Positions 55,661 through 64,000 of a stretch of 64,000 nucleotides of DNA are shown one piece after another. The notes beneath the pieces are model-generated. The model saw nothing but the letters and a program-made list of their open reading frames with translations. It had not been told where the DNA came from and made no database searches. How positions within the stretch are numbered: position 1 is the first letter of the stretch; the number at the start of each line of letters is the position of its first letter. A program made the translations under genes and the position numbers. The stretch is from Mesorhizobium sp. 113-3-3. Its GTDB lineage: Bacteria > Pseudomonadota > Alphaproteobacteria > Rhizobiales > Rhizobiaceae. The stretch spans positions 3,414,501 to 3,478,500 of the forward strand of contig NZ_AP023243.1 of the NCBI RefSeq assembly GCF_016756495.1. The letters are read 5' to 3'.

Positions 55661-56392
55661 TCAAGCCGATCGTGCCAACGCAAATGCTCCGTCTTGATCG
55701 CCTCGGCGGATGAGGCTCGACAGAAAGGATCCCTTGGCCTGCAGGAAGGTATGCAGGCGGCGCGGGTAATCCGGCGCCACGGCGTGCTTGATTGACGGAT
55801 GATCATTCAACGCCTGCCGCCAGGCCTGGACGCTCGGCTTGCTGTCCAGAATGCCGAAATCGCCGATCCGGTCGAAAGCGTCGAGATATCTGAACACAGG
55901 CCCGTAGACCGCATCGACGAGCGAGAAGCGGTCGCCGGCGAACCACGGCCCATTCCGCAAGGCATCGTCCGCCAGTTCAGTCTCCAGGCGGCCAAACATC
56001 TCTGATAGCGCGGCGGACTCGGCAAGGAAGCCGGCCTCGGTCGGCGCCGAATAGAAGCGGCCGATGGCGTTGAGGATGGCCGAGCCGTATTCGATCCAGG
56101 CACGGTGCCGGGCACGGGAGTAGGGGTCGGCCGGGTGGAGGGGATTGGCCTGCGTCTCCTCGAGGAATTCGAGGATGACGGCCGATTCGAAGATGATCGT
56201 TTCGTCGCCATTTCGCTGGACGCGCAGCAGGGGCACCTTGCCGAGCGGCGAGATCGCCTTGAACCACACAGGCTTGTCAGCGAGGTCGATGTCGATGCGC
56301 TCGAACGGCACGCCTTTCTCGGTCAGCGAGATCGCCGCGCGCTGGACATAGGGGCAGAGAGGGTGGCTGACGAGGATGAGCTTGTCGGTCAT
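55661..56392 (-). CDS. Glutathione S-transferase family protein
   Basis: A 243-residue protein. The thioredoxin-like N-terminal domain begins MTDKLILVSHPLCPYVQRAAISLTEKG (CPY active site, C13) with PLGKVPLLRV and ESAVILEFLEE; the helical C-terminal domain contains WFAGDRFSLVDAVYGPVFRYLDAF. GGGGAGAG precedes the ATG. Downstream of the Rieske gene, 1 base apart, so they form one operon read from the MarR-site region. Confidence 0.93.
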   Translation of the reverse strand: MTDKLILVSHPLCPYVQRAAISLTEKGVPFERIDIDLADKPVWFKAISPLGKVPLLRVQRNGDETIIFESAVILEFLEETQANPLHPADPYSRARHRAWIEYGSAILNAIGRFYSAPTEAGFLAESAALSEMFGRLETELADDALRNGPWFAGDRFSLVDAVYGPVFRYLDAFDRIGDFGILDSKPSVQAWRQALNDHPSIKHAVAPDYPRRLHTFLQAKGSFLSSLIRRGDQDGAFALARSA

Positions 56393-56393
56393 C

Positions 56394-56699
56394 TCACTCT
56401 CCCCAGACATAGTTCAACGCGCCGTTTTCGACGCGCGTCGAGAGGAACATCAGGCGGGAATTCCTGGGCGCAGGACCGTCGAGGCGATCGCCCGATGCCA
56501 TGTCGAAGGCGGCGCCGTGCCATTGGCAGACCAGCTTGCCATCCTTGCAGTCCAACGGTCCGCCAAAATGCAGACAGGCATTGGCGGCGGCGCGGATGCG
56601 TTCGCCGCTGCGCCAGACATGGACCTCGCGGCCGAAGAACGGGGCAATCAGGCTGCCCGTCTCAGGGACGTCGGCGACCTTGCAGATTTCGTGTTTCAT
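56394..56699 (-). CDS. Rieske [2Fe-2S] ferredoxin-like protein
   Basis: A 101-residue protein. The cluster ligands are C42-x-H44 (ACLHFGGPL) and C58-x-x-H61 (CQWHGAAFD). It is an electron-transfer component of the kind found in oxygenase systems, or a small redox protein. No oxygenase is adjacent. Start at MKHEICK with AAAGG upstream. First gene of the Rieske-GST operon, with the three palindromes at 56718-56778 directly upstream. Confidence 0.92.
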   Translation of the reverse strand: MKHEICKVADVPETGSLIAPFFGREVHVWRSGERIRAAANACLHFGGPLDCKDGKLVCQWHGAAFDMASGDRLDGPAPRNSRLMFLSTRVENGALNYVWGE

Positions 56700-56717
56700 C
56701 GGTTTGCCTTTCGGGTT

Positions 56718-56778
56718 GATGCAATTGCATCTATATAGATGCAGATGCATCGATCGTCAAGCTTGATGCATTTGCATC
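56718..56778. promoter_or_regulatory. Three MarR-type operators between Rieske-GST and marR genes
   Basis: The 14-mer GATGCA-NN-TGCATC occurs three times: 56718-56731 (AT), 56738-56751 (GA before the repeat, GATGCAGATGCATC) and 56765-56778 (TT). Each is a perfect or near-perfect dyad with matching half-sites. They lie in the divergent promoter region, and the last is 19 bases before the MarR start. Confidence 0.75.
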
Positions 56779-56796
56779 TATCATCTAGGGTGGGCC

Positions 56797-57255
56797 ATGA
56801 CCGAGAAAGCCACGCCTTCGCCTGAGGCCATCAAGGCCTGGGCCCGCCTGATGCGCGTGTCGCGCCAACTGGTGGAAAATGCCGAAGACGCACTGAAGGA
56901 GAGCGGCCTGCCGCCGCTTGCCTGGTACGACGTGCTGCACGAGCTCGCCGAGGCGGGCGAGGGCGGCCTGCGGCCGTTTCAATTGATCGAGCGCACTCTG
57001 TTTGCGCAATACAACATCTCTCGGCTGCTGGCCCGGATCGAAGCCGACGGGCTGGTCGAGAAGCTGAAGGTCGCCGACGACGGTCGCGGCCAGACCATCC
57101 GCATCACAGCCAAGGGGCGCGAGACGCGCCGGCGGATGTGGGCCGTCTACGGACGGTCAATCGCCGAACTGGTTGGCGCCAGGCTCTCGCCGGATGAGTT
57201 GAACGCGGTGTCGGCACTGCTTGGCCGGCTGCGCAATCCGCCCGCCGGCGATTGA
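56797..57255 (+). CDS. MarR-family regulator
   Basis: A 152-residue regulator: AWARLMRVSRQLVENAEDALKESGLPPLAWYDVLHELAEAGEGGLRPFQLIERTLFAQYNISRLLARIEADGLVEKLKVADDGRGQTIRITAKGRE, with the DxR-type wing. Divergent from the Rieske-GST operon, with three operators between. It probably represses the operon and itself in response to a reactive compound. Confidence 0.92.
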   Translation: MTEKATPSPEAIKAWARLMRVSRQLVENAEDALKESGLPPLAWYDVLHELAEAGEGGLRPFQLIERTLFAQYNISRLLARIEADGLVEKLKVADDGRGQTIRITAKGRETRRRMWAVYGRSIAELVGARLSPDELNAVSALLGRLRNPPAGD

Positions 57256-57351
57256 GGCTGGCCAACTCGGCTGGCCATTGCGCATTGTCGCCGTTTGCAG
57301 GCGAATATTTCTACTTTTCCCTCTTGCTTCGATTATCGGATTGCGCAATAT

Positions 57352-57376
57352 GCCGAACCGTAACGTACGGTACGGC
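57352..57376 (+). promoter_or_regulatory. Near-perfect 25-bp palindrome upstream of the TetR gene
   Basis: GCCGAACCGTA (57352-57362) and TACGGTACGGC (57366-57376) around ACG match in 10 of 11 positions. It ends 43 bases before the GTG start, where an autoregulatory TetR site is expected. Confidence 0.6.
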
Positions 57377-57419
57377 TATTGAGTGATCCGCGGCCACGAC
57401 CATCGAACGGGAACAGAGC

Positions 57420-58073
57420 GTGTTGCTGGCAAACACCGACATCGACAACAGCCAAGCGCTGACGGAACGGCAGAAGGCCGTTCTGGATGCGGCCTTGCGG
57501 CTGCTGGTGGAGGAGGGCGATCAACTGACCATGACCGCCGTGGCGCGGCGGGCCAGCTGTTCCAAGGAAACCCTCTACAAATGGTTTGGCGACCGCGACG
57601 GGCTGTTGACGGCAACCGTGCAGTGGCAGGCTTCCAAGGTGCGGGTGGCGTCCGTCGACGGCAAGGGGCTCGACCTTGCCTCGCTGACGGCAAGCCTGGA
57701 GCGTTTTGCTTCAGACTGGCTGAAGGTGATTTCCAGCGACACCTCGATCGCGCTCAACCGTGTCGCCGTCGGCCATGCCGGATCCGGCAAGGACGATCTT
57801 GGCGCCGTCGTCCTGCAGAATGGCCGGTTCGCGCTGGCGAGGCGGCTGAAGCCGGTGCTCGAGGCCGGGCGCCAGGCCGGGCTTCTCGATTTCGCGGATG
57901 CCGAGACGGCGTTCCGCACCTTTTTCGGGCTGGTCGCCCGCGACGTGCAGATCCGTCTGCTGCTTGGCGACCGGCTGGAATTGACTGAGGCGACGATCGG
58001 CGGCGATGCCGTGCGCGCGACGCAGCAGTTTCTCGCTCTTTTCGGAGCAAAAACCGGGCCGCGAGGCCTCTGA
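57420..58073 (+). CDS. TetR/AcrR-family regulator upstream of ilvC
   Basis: A 217-residue protein reading from GTG. HTH: LTERQKAVLDAALRLLVEEGDQLTMTAVARRASCSKETLYKWFGDRDGLLTATVQWQASKVR. The C-terminal half (LNRVAVGHAGSGKDDLGAVVLQNG ... FFGLVARDVQIRLLLGD) resembles TetR_C_33-type ligand domains. It lies 24 bases before ilvC on the same strand and could be co-transcribed. A palindrome just upstream is a likely binding site. Whether it controls ilvC is unknown. Confidence 0.9.
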   Translation: MLLANTDIDNSQALTERQKAVLDAALRLLVEEGDQLTMTAVARRASCSKETLYKWFGDRDGLLTATVQWQASKVRVASVDGKGLDLASLTASLERFASDWLKVISSDTSIALNRVAVGHAGSGKDDLGAVVLQNGRFALARRLKPVLEAGRQAGLLDFADAETAFRTFFGLVARDVQIRLLLGDRLELTEATIGGDAVRATQQFLALFGAKTGPRGL

Positions 58074-58079
58074 TCTTAG

Positions 58080-59221
<1,142 letters not shown>

Positions 59222-59238
59222 ACTCGGTTGTATCCAGC

Positions 59239-59264
59239 AAAAGGGCGGCGAGTGCCGCCCTTTT
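59239..59264 (+). terminator. Intrinsic terminator after ilvC
   Basis: AAAAGGGCGGC (59239-59249) and GCCGCCCTTTT (59254-59264) around GAGT form an 11-bp stem ending in T's. It lies between convergent genes and works in either direction. Confidence 0.85.
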
Positions 59265-59290
59265 CATTTCCGGTCACCGGGGGATCCTGC

Positions 59291-60580
59291 TTAAGCGCTC
59301 GATCCGCCCGGCTCGCCGTCGTCATCCAGCAAATCCATCAGTTTCTGCATTTCCACGGTCAACTGCTGATGCATTTCGGACAGTTGTTTGTGCCACTCCC
59401 GCGCCTGCTCGACCGTCGGCATCTCCTTCACCTTGATGATCTGGTTGACGACGAACTGGCGCCCGTTCCATTGCTTTTCGACGGTCACGAAGGGGTTGCT
59501 GTATTTCTTGTCGATGGTTTGCTTGCCTGTCGACGTAATCAAAATGATGTTGTTGCCGACGCCGAACAGCCTGGAATCATAGTCGAGCGCCTTGGCGACG
59601 CCGTCATCGATCTGCTTCAGCAAAACGTCGGCGACCTGGACGATCTCGGCCCATTTTTCCGGCGTCGGCTCGGCTTCATATTCGTCCATCAGGGGGAACA
59701 GACGACCGCCCTTGAGGTCAAGCGTCTTGTTGACCTCCGCAACAACATCGCCAAGTTGTTTTTTCAGATCCTTGCGGCCTGCCAGCCAATCCTCGGTCAC
59801 GCATTGGCCCTTGTAGGGCTTCTCGCCGCTGGGACAGCCACCGAGTATCCAGACCGGATGCAGGGCAAGCACCGCCGCCACCGCGGCGGCCGCGACAAAC
59901 GGGACCCACTTCAGCGGTAGCCGCAGCAGATTGAACCATGCCGGGGTTCCGCCACCCTGGGTATCCACATCCGAGAATGTCACCTTCTCGCCGCGCACCA
60001 GGGGGATCCAGTTGGCCTTGACGAATTCGTTGGTGAAGTACTCGCTGTGCGTGATGTCGTGAAAGCGGTCGCGGACATTGAACGTTCCGAAACCGTAGGT
60101 TCCGGTGGCGCCGTAACCCCAGGTGCCGGATTGCGCCAGCACCGGCCAGATGTCGCGCGTGCCGCACTCGTTGATGATGGCGTTGCGCTTCTCCGGGCCG
60201 CGTATCTGGTCTTCGACGGCGCGCCAGTCGAAATCTTGCGGAACCACCGAGCCACACAGGATGACCCTGTCGAACCGGAAGTAGGGATTCTGCAGGATCA
60301 CCCGGGTCAGCGCATAGGTGCCGTAGCTGTGCGCAAAGACGATCAGCGGCCTGTCGCCATAGTGCTTGCTGACCCCCTCGATCTGCTGGCGCAGCTTCTC
60401 GATCGGGCCTGCCCGGCAGATGCCGAAGGGGCACCAGAACCGCAGCAGGTCGAAATAGCCATATTTTATCGGAATGACGGTTGCTGATGTTTCGCTTTCG
60501 ATGACCGAAGCGATCCGGTTCTGCCACCATGCGGCGGTCCGGATTCCATGGATAAGGATGACGATGGGCGCTTCTGACAT
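59291..60580 (-). CDS. Membrane-anchored alpha/beta-hydrolase-like protein with C-terminal helical domain
   Basis: A 429-residue protein. Residues 1-200 resemble an alpha/beta hydrolase: IVILIHGIRTAAWW (oxyanion region), nucleophile S85 in IVFAHSYGTYALTRV, and H178 in DITHSEYF as a possible catalytic His. A membrane helix follows (about 224-246, WVPFVAAAAVAAVLALHPVWIL), then a C-terminal half with long helices (AEVNKTLDLKGG ... REWHKQLSEMHQQLTVEMQKLMDLL), probably coiled coil. If the topology is simple, the hydrolase is cytoplasmic and the tail periplasmic. Substrate unknown; no lipase or esterase specificity can be read. Confidence 0.8.
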   Translation of the reverse strand: MSEAPIVILIHGIRTAAWWQNRIASVIESETSATVIPIKYGYFDLLRFWCPFGICRAGPIEKLRQQIEGVSKHYGDRPLIVFAHSYGTYALTRVILQNPYFRFDRVILCGSVVPQDFDWRAVEDQIRGPEKRNAIINECGTRDIWPVLAQSGTWGYGATGTYGFGTFNVRDRFHDITHSEYFTNEFVKANWIPLVRGEKVTFSDVDTQGGGTPAWFNLLRLPLKWVPFVAAAAVAAVLALHPVWILGGCPSGEKPYKGQCVTEDWLAGRKDLKKQLGDVVAEVNKTLDLKGGRLFPLMDEYEAEPTPEKWAEIVQVADVLLKQIDDGVAKALDYDSRLFGVGNNIILITSTGKQTIDKKYSNPFVTVEKQWNGRQFVVNQIIKVKEMPTVEQAREWHKQLSEMHQQLTVEMQKLMDLLDDDGEPGGSSA

Positions 60581-60713
60581 TTCAGATTACCCCTCAAGCC
60601 GCAAAGTCTTGCGGGGTGCATAATAGTGGGGGCGGCAAGAAAAGTTAAGTGAGCCAGCTGTTGCGCCAACTCCTGTGCTGTTGAAGACTTATCAGTGGCA
60701 GCGCCAAAAGAAA

Positions 60714-60736
60714 ACGGCGCCGCATCGCGACGCCGT
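60714..60736 (-). terminator. Candidate terminator after the BA14K gene
   Basis: ACGGCG (60714-60719) and CGCCGT (60731-60736) form a 6-bp stem. Read on the minus strand it is followed by TTTCTTTT, as in a rho-independent terminator. Confidence 0.5.
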
Positions 60737-60759
60737 CTATCATGTGCTTTCAGGTTGGC

Positions 60760-61296
60760 TCAGCTATAGGGCGACCAGCATTGCTGGCGCGGGCCGCCAT
60801 AGGGCTGGAACGTGTTGTCCCAGGCGCGATACGACCGGTACCTGTTATAGCACCAGCGCACATGGGCGTTGGAAAGCCGCCCGGCGCGATAGTGGCGCCG
60901 GGGCGGTGCGTCGTAGTAATTGTAGTTGTTGTACATGCTGCTGAGGCCGAGCCCCAGGCCAAGGCCAAGGATCGCGGCACCCGCACCGTCGTCGTAGTAG
61001 CGGCGATGGTGATGGCGGCGCCAACGCCAGTCATCGCCGCCGTTCCAGTTGCCATCGCCGTTCCAGTGACGACGACCGTTCCAGTTGCCTGATCGGCGCC
61101 ATCTCCAGTCGTCATTGTAGACCGGGCGATTGTTGCCACCGGCCCATCCGTCGCGCACCGGCGTCACCGCCGTGTTTGTGGGAAGTGCTAGATCCGGCTG
61201 CATGAAGGGGCCGGCGGCCGATGGCGCCGTGATGCCCGATATGATGCCCAGGGCAACAAGCCCCGATTTGACCGTTGATGAAAAGAGCGAGTTCAT
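60760..61296 (-). CDS. BA14K-family secreted protein
   Basis: A 178-residue protein with signal peptide ([29 protein letters not shown]). The middle is rich in Trp, Asn, Arg and Gly ([17 protein letters not shown]), then a hydrophobic glycine helix [12 protein letters not shown], and the BA14K motif at the end ([33 protein letters not shown]) with two cysteines. BA14K proteins of Brucella and rhizobia are immunoreactive and linked to lectin-like or envelope roles. TTGGAGAG precedes the ATG. Confidence 0.92.
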   Translation of the reverse strand: MNSLFSSTVKSGLVALGIISGITAPSAAGPFMQPDLALPTNTAVTPVRDGWAGGNNRPVYNDDWRWRRSGNWNGRRHWNGDGNWNGGDDWRWRRHHHRRYYDDGAGAAILGLGLGLGLSSMYNNYNYYDAPPRRHYRAGRLSNAHVRWCYNRYRSYRAWDNTFQPYGGPRQQCWSPYS

Positions 61297-61483
61297 AACA
61301 CTCTCCAAGAGCTAAAGGCCCCACGCCTACCCTGGAATGGGCCTACTGTGGATCTTTGCGTCTGAACGGCGGATGAACGGAAAGGTTCCGTCAACCATGG
61401 CGTGAATCCTTCCAGGGCAACCGATCCTGGCTTGTGGTCCTGCGATCTTGTGTTCCGGCGCTCCTGCAGGCAAAGGTCAGGGC

Positions 61484-62599
61484 ATGTCGCTGCGCCTTGC
61501 CACCTTCAATGTCGAGAACCTGATGAACAGGTTCGATTTTTCCGGCTATCGCAACCAGCTCAACGAGGATCGGACGCTGGCGCTGTTCGATATACAGAGC
61601 GAGGCAGAGTACAAGATGCTGGAGCAGGCCCGCGCCATCGCACAGTCCGACGATACGCGCCAACTGACGGCGCTGGCGATCGCCGCCACCCGGGCCGACA
61701 TCATCTGCATGCAGGAGGTCGACAACATCGAGGCGCTGAAGGCCTTCGAATATGGCTATCTGTTCAAGATGGTGGGGCAGGGCTACCGCCAGAAATACAC
61801 CACCTCCGGCAATGATTCGCGCGGTATCGATGTCGCGGTGATGATGCGCAACGAGACCGCGCAGGGCCAGCCGATCGAATTCGTGCGCATGACCAGCCAT
61901 GCCTACGTCACCTACGAGCAGTTCGGGCTGTATACGCCGGAACTGGCGGCGCTGGGCAACCAGGCCAATGAACGCATTTTCCGCCGCGACTGCCTGGAAG
62001 TCGACATCACCGTCGGCGGCGTGCCACTGACGCTCTATCTCGTGCATTTCAAGTCGATGGGCTCGCCGCGCAACGGGCTCGACGGACGCGAGGCGACGAT
62101 GCCGGTGCGCATCGCCGAGGCGCAAGCCGTGCGCCGGATTATCGAGGAGCGCTTCGGCGCGGATCATGCCGCTGACAAGCGCTGGGCGATCTGTGGCGAC
62201 ATGAACGATTACCGCCAGCGCGTGAAGATCGCCGGCGATGATGTCGACGGCTACCGTTTCGAGGTGGTCGACGAGGCCCAGTCCTGCATCAACGTGCTGA
62301 CGGCGGGCGGCTTCTGCGAGAACGTCATCGAGCGGCGGCCGGAAATGAACCGCTGGACCTTCTACCACACGCGCGGACCCGAAGAGCGGCATCTCTGCCA
62401 GCTCGACTACATCCTGCTGTCCAGGGGGCTGGCGGCGAAGAACGCCACCGCCGTTCCCGACATCATCCGCAATGGTCAGCCCTGGCGCACGATCTTTCCG
62501 GCTGGCCAGGAAGTCGAGCGCTTTCCGCGCGCGGGCTGGGACCGGCCGAAAGCGTCGGACCATTGCCCGGTGGCGATCACGCTGGATATGGCTCGATAA
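61484..62599 (+). CDS. Endonuclease/exonuclease/phosphatase family protein
   Basis: A 371-residue metal-dependent phosphodiesterase. LRLATFNVENLMNRF is the first EEP motif (Asn), ADIICMQEVDNIEAL holds the metal-binding Glu, HFKSM and ICGDMNDYR follow, and KASDHCPVAITLDM is the catalytic Asp-His end. Cytoplasmic, no signal peptide. Substrate unknown. GCAAAGGTCAG precedes the ATG at 61484. Two bases after it the Nudix gene begins, so they are one operon. Confidence 0.92.
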   Translation: MSLRLATFNVENLMNRFDFSGYRNQLNEDRTLALFDIQSEAEYKMLEQARAIAQSDDTRQLTALAIAATRADIICMQEVDNIEALKAFEYGYLFKMVGQGYRQKYTTSGNDSRGIDVAVMMRNETAQGQPIEFVRMTSHAYVTYEQFGLYTPELAALGNQANERIFRRDCLEVDITVGGVPLTLYLVHFKSMGSPRNGLDGREATMPVRIAEAQAVRRIIEERFGADHAADKRWAICGDMNDYRQRVKIAGDDVDGYRFEVVDEAQSCINVLTAGGFCENVIERRPEMNRWTFYHTRGPEERHLCQLDYILLSRGLAAKNATAVPDIIRNGQPWRTIFPAGQEVERFPRAGWDRPKASDHCPVAITLDMAR

Positions 62600-62601
62600 A
62601 C

Positions 62602-63318
62602 ATGAGTTTCGACCTGCCGCGCAATGTCATCCTGCCTGTCGATGCCGTCGACGTCCGGCTCGATCCCGGTCCGCATCCTTTCGCCAGGGATAATGCCGAA
62701 GCGATCGCCGAGAACTGGCAGCGGGAGATTGCGGCCAATCCGGCGCTGTTCGACGGCACGGTGGTGCTGCTGTCGCAGCTTGCCTGGCGTGACGACAGCC
62801 TGATCGGCCGCTGCCACGCGGTCAATTACTCCACCTTCATGCTCTGGCGGAAGCAGCGCGAGAATTCCGGCGCCGAGCATGCCTATGCCCACGCCATGCT
62901 AGTGGCCGGCGACAATGCGCTGGTGGCGATCCGCATGGGACGTCACACGGTGGGTGCCGGCAGTGTCTATTTCGCCGCCGGCTCGTTCGAGCCGATCGAT
63001 TTCCGCGACGGTCTGGTCGATGTCGACTTCAACATGATCCGCGAAGTGCGCGAAGAGACCGGCCTTGACCTGTCGGCCGCCGAACGCGGCAAGCGCTATC
63101 ACGCCCTGTCGACGAGCAGCGGCACGGTGATCTTCCGCCGCTATCACGTCGACGGACCGGCCGACGAGATCGCGCGCCGAATCTCAGCCTTCGTCGCCAG
63201 CGAGACCGATCCGGAGATCGACGGGCCGGTGATCATCCGCCATGCCGGCGACCTGCCGGACGGGCTGGCATCGCATATGAAGCCGCTGATCGAGTGGCAT
63301 TTTTCGGGCGTAGGCTAG
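62602..63318 (+). CDS. Nudix hydrolase
   Basis: A 238-residue protein. The Nudix box is present as FNMIREVREETGLDLS with the REVREETG core; the preceding VYFAAGSFEPIDFRDGLVDVD is the loop before the helix. It should hydrolyse a nucleoside diphosphate linked to another group. The tight coupling with the EEP gene suggests related nucleotide clean-up. Its TAG overlaps the stop of the convergent gene (CTAG). Confidence 0.88.
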   Translation: MSFDLPRNVILPVDAVDVRLDPGPHPFARDNAEAIAENWQREIAANPALFDGTVVLLSQLAWRDDSLIGRCHAVNYSTFMLWRKQRENSGAEHAYAHAMLVAGDNALVAIRMGRHTVGAGSVYFAAGSFEPIDFRDGLVDVDFNMIREVREETGLDLSAAERGKRYHALSTSSGTVIFRRYHVDGPADEIARRISAFVASETDPEIDGPVIIRHAGDLPDGLASHMKPLIEWHFSGVG

Positions 63319-63557
63319 CGGCGCGCCTTGTCCTGCACCGCCTTGCGGTCGTTGCGGGCCGCGACGAGGAACAAGATAACGCCGATGCCCAGCAACCCAC
63401 CCATGGCCATTCCCATGGTCTGGCCGACGACGGCCTGGAAATCTGACGTGACGCGATCCGGATTGGCCATGCCGTAACGGGCGAGATACCACCAGATGCC
63501 CGCCAGCGCGGCCTCGATGATCACCATTGTCAGGACCAGTCGCGCCTTCTTGCTCAT
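63315..63557 (-). CDS. Small two-helix membrane protein
   Basis: An 80-residue protein with two hydrophobic segments (LVLTMVIIEAALAGIWWYLA and AVVGQTMGMAMGGLLGIGVILFLVA) and a basic tail (RNDRKAVQDKARR). No family is recognised. It ends in the CTAG shared with the Nudix gene stop. Confidence 0.75.
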   Translation of the reverse strand: MSKKARLVLTMVIIEAALAGIWWYLARYGMANPDRVTSDFQAVVGQTMGMAMGGLLGIGVILFLVAARNDRKAVQDKARR

Positions 63558-63682
63558 ATCTTGTTCCTCGGCCGGAGACGTCTTGCCTTAACATCGTCGA
63601 CCAGCCGGCGACAGTGCCATCGGTGCAGGCAAGCGCCAAGGTTGGGGATAGCCGTCGATTGTGCTGGACCCGGTCCGGCCCT

Positions 63683-64000
63683 TTATTCGTGCCTGAGCGC
63701 GTCGATCGGATCGAGCCTGGCGCCGCGCAGCGCCGGGAAGAAGCCGAACACCATGCCGATGAGCGCAGAGAAGCCGACGGCGAGCAGGATGACGGCCGGA
63801 CTTGGTGCGAAGGGGATGGTCAGCGTCACCGCGGCGAGGCCGGCGAGCGCCAGGCCGGTCAGGATGCCGATGATGCCGCCCAGCAGCGACAGCACCGTCG
63901 CCTCGACCAGGAACTGGATGAGGATGTGCTTTTCATGCGCGCCGATGGCGAGCCTGATGCCGATCTCGCGCGTGCGCTCGGTGACCGAGACCAGCATGAT
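63683..64000 (-). CDS. ABC transporter permease, MacB/FtsX type, C-terminal part only
   Basis: A 106-residue piece running off the window end: LVSVTERTREIGIRLAIGA is the conserved FtsX/MacB cytoplasmic loop, followed by two membrane helices (EATVLSLLGGIIGILTGLALAGLA and PAVILLAVGFSALIGMVFGFFPALRGARLDPIDALRHE). The C-terminal P-x-x-A-L-R-x-E end is typical. The start and the ATPase partner lie outside the window. Confidence 0.9.
   Translation of the reverse strand: MMLVSVTERTREIGIRLAIGAHEKHILIQFLVEATVLSLLGGIIGILTGLALAGLAAVTLTIPFAPSPAVILLAVGFSALIGMVFGFFPALRGARLDPIDALRHE

Noticed and set aside
52805..57255. CHAT protein with GST, Rieske and MarR as a defence cassette
   Set aside because: The genes are on different strands with separate promoters, the CHAT protein appears exported, and the GST-Rieske pair has its own MarR control; no evidence of a joint system.

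Overview
The window looks like ordinary chromosome of a GC-rich alphaproteobacterium of the rhizobial order, most likely Mesorhizobium or a close relative. This is inferred from a circularly permuted two-piece tmRNA gene, an alpha-type SspB followed by a DUF4169 protein, a BA14K-family protein, DUF2853 and DUF4424 proteins, class I IlvC, and palindromic intergenic repeats of the kind scattered through rhizobial genomes. There are no rRNA or tRNA genes, no CRISPR array, no transposase and no prophage genes. Coding density is high, and about half the genes lie in short operons with overlapping ATGA or TGATG junctions.

Layout. 1-6.8 kb: a MarR regulator divergent from a ClC chloride channel; a 130-bp palindromic element between convergent genes; an sspB-DUF4169-RHH operon; a TetR regulator divergent from a Bcr/CflA efflux pump with a clear operator; and a small P-loop ATPase. 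6.9-7.2 kb: ssrA (tmRNA), minus strand. 7.4-8.7 kb: DUF2853 and thyA. 8.8-12.3 kb: molybdate uptake (mop, modABC, a stand-alone ModE DNA-binding domain, ModE-like boxes). 12.3-19 kb: cobF, DUF4424-folA, hflK-hflC-DUF2065-degP (membrane proteolysis and envelope quality control). 19-22.2 kb: GNAT-serB divergent from and overlapping miaA, then a diguanylate cyclase. 22.5-26.8 kb: a HerA-type ATPase, an XRE-cupin regulator, a conserved small protein, a GNAT enzyme and a LysR regulator. 26.9-28.6 kb: a two-gene phosphonate oxidation unit (TmpA/TmpB type). 29.3-32.4 kb: a PcfJ-domain protein and a flavin monooxygenase fused to an NTF2-like domain. 32.6-35.3 kb: ilvB-ilvH behind a leader-peptide attenuator. 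35.4-41.3 kb: a LysE exporter, a nucleoside deaminase and an RND efflux pair. 41.3-43 kb: cobalt-type nitrile hydratase (alpha, beta, activator). 43.1-45.6 kb: RecD-like helicase, SpoIIAA-like protein, pdxJ. 45.6-49.6 kb: two tandem kup potassium transporters with identical C-terminal halves, followed by a frameshifted epimerase remnant. 50-57.3 kb: a redox unit (QorB-like reductase/HxlR), an FAD monooxygenase, an exported TPR-CHAT protein, GST and Rieske proteins under a MarR regulator with three matching operators. 57.4-59.3 kb: a TetR regulator and ilvC, whose 3' end is duplicated downstream. 59.3-64 kb: a membrane-anchored alpha/beta hydrolase, BA14K, an EEP-family phosphodiesterase, a Nudix hydrolase, a small membrane protein and the end of an ABC permease.

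The most notable signals are regulatory or structural rather than a new gene cassette: a near-leaderless ilv leader peptide with attenuator; two other candidate leaderless regulator genes whose operators sit on the promoter; an intergenic element that supplies the stop codons of both flanking genes; gene conversion between the kup copies; and the duplicated ilvC tail. The gene families are all recognisable, and I do not see a convincing unknown multi-gene system. The least explained proteins are the exported TPR-CHAT protein, the membrane alpha/beta hydrolase, the orphan PcfJ protein with its small upstream ORF, and the phosphonate oxygenase pair.
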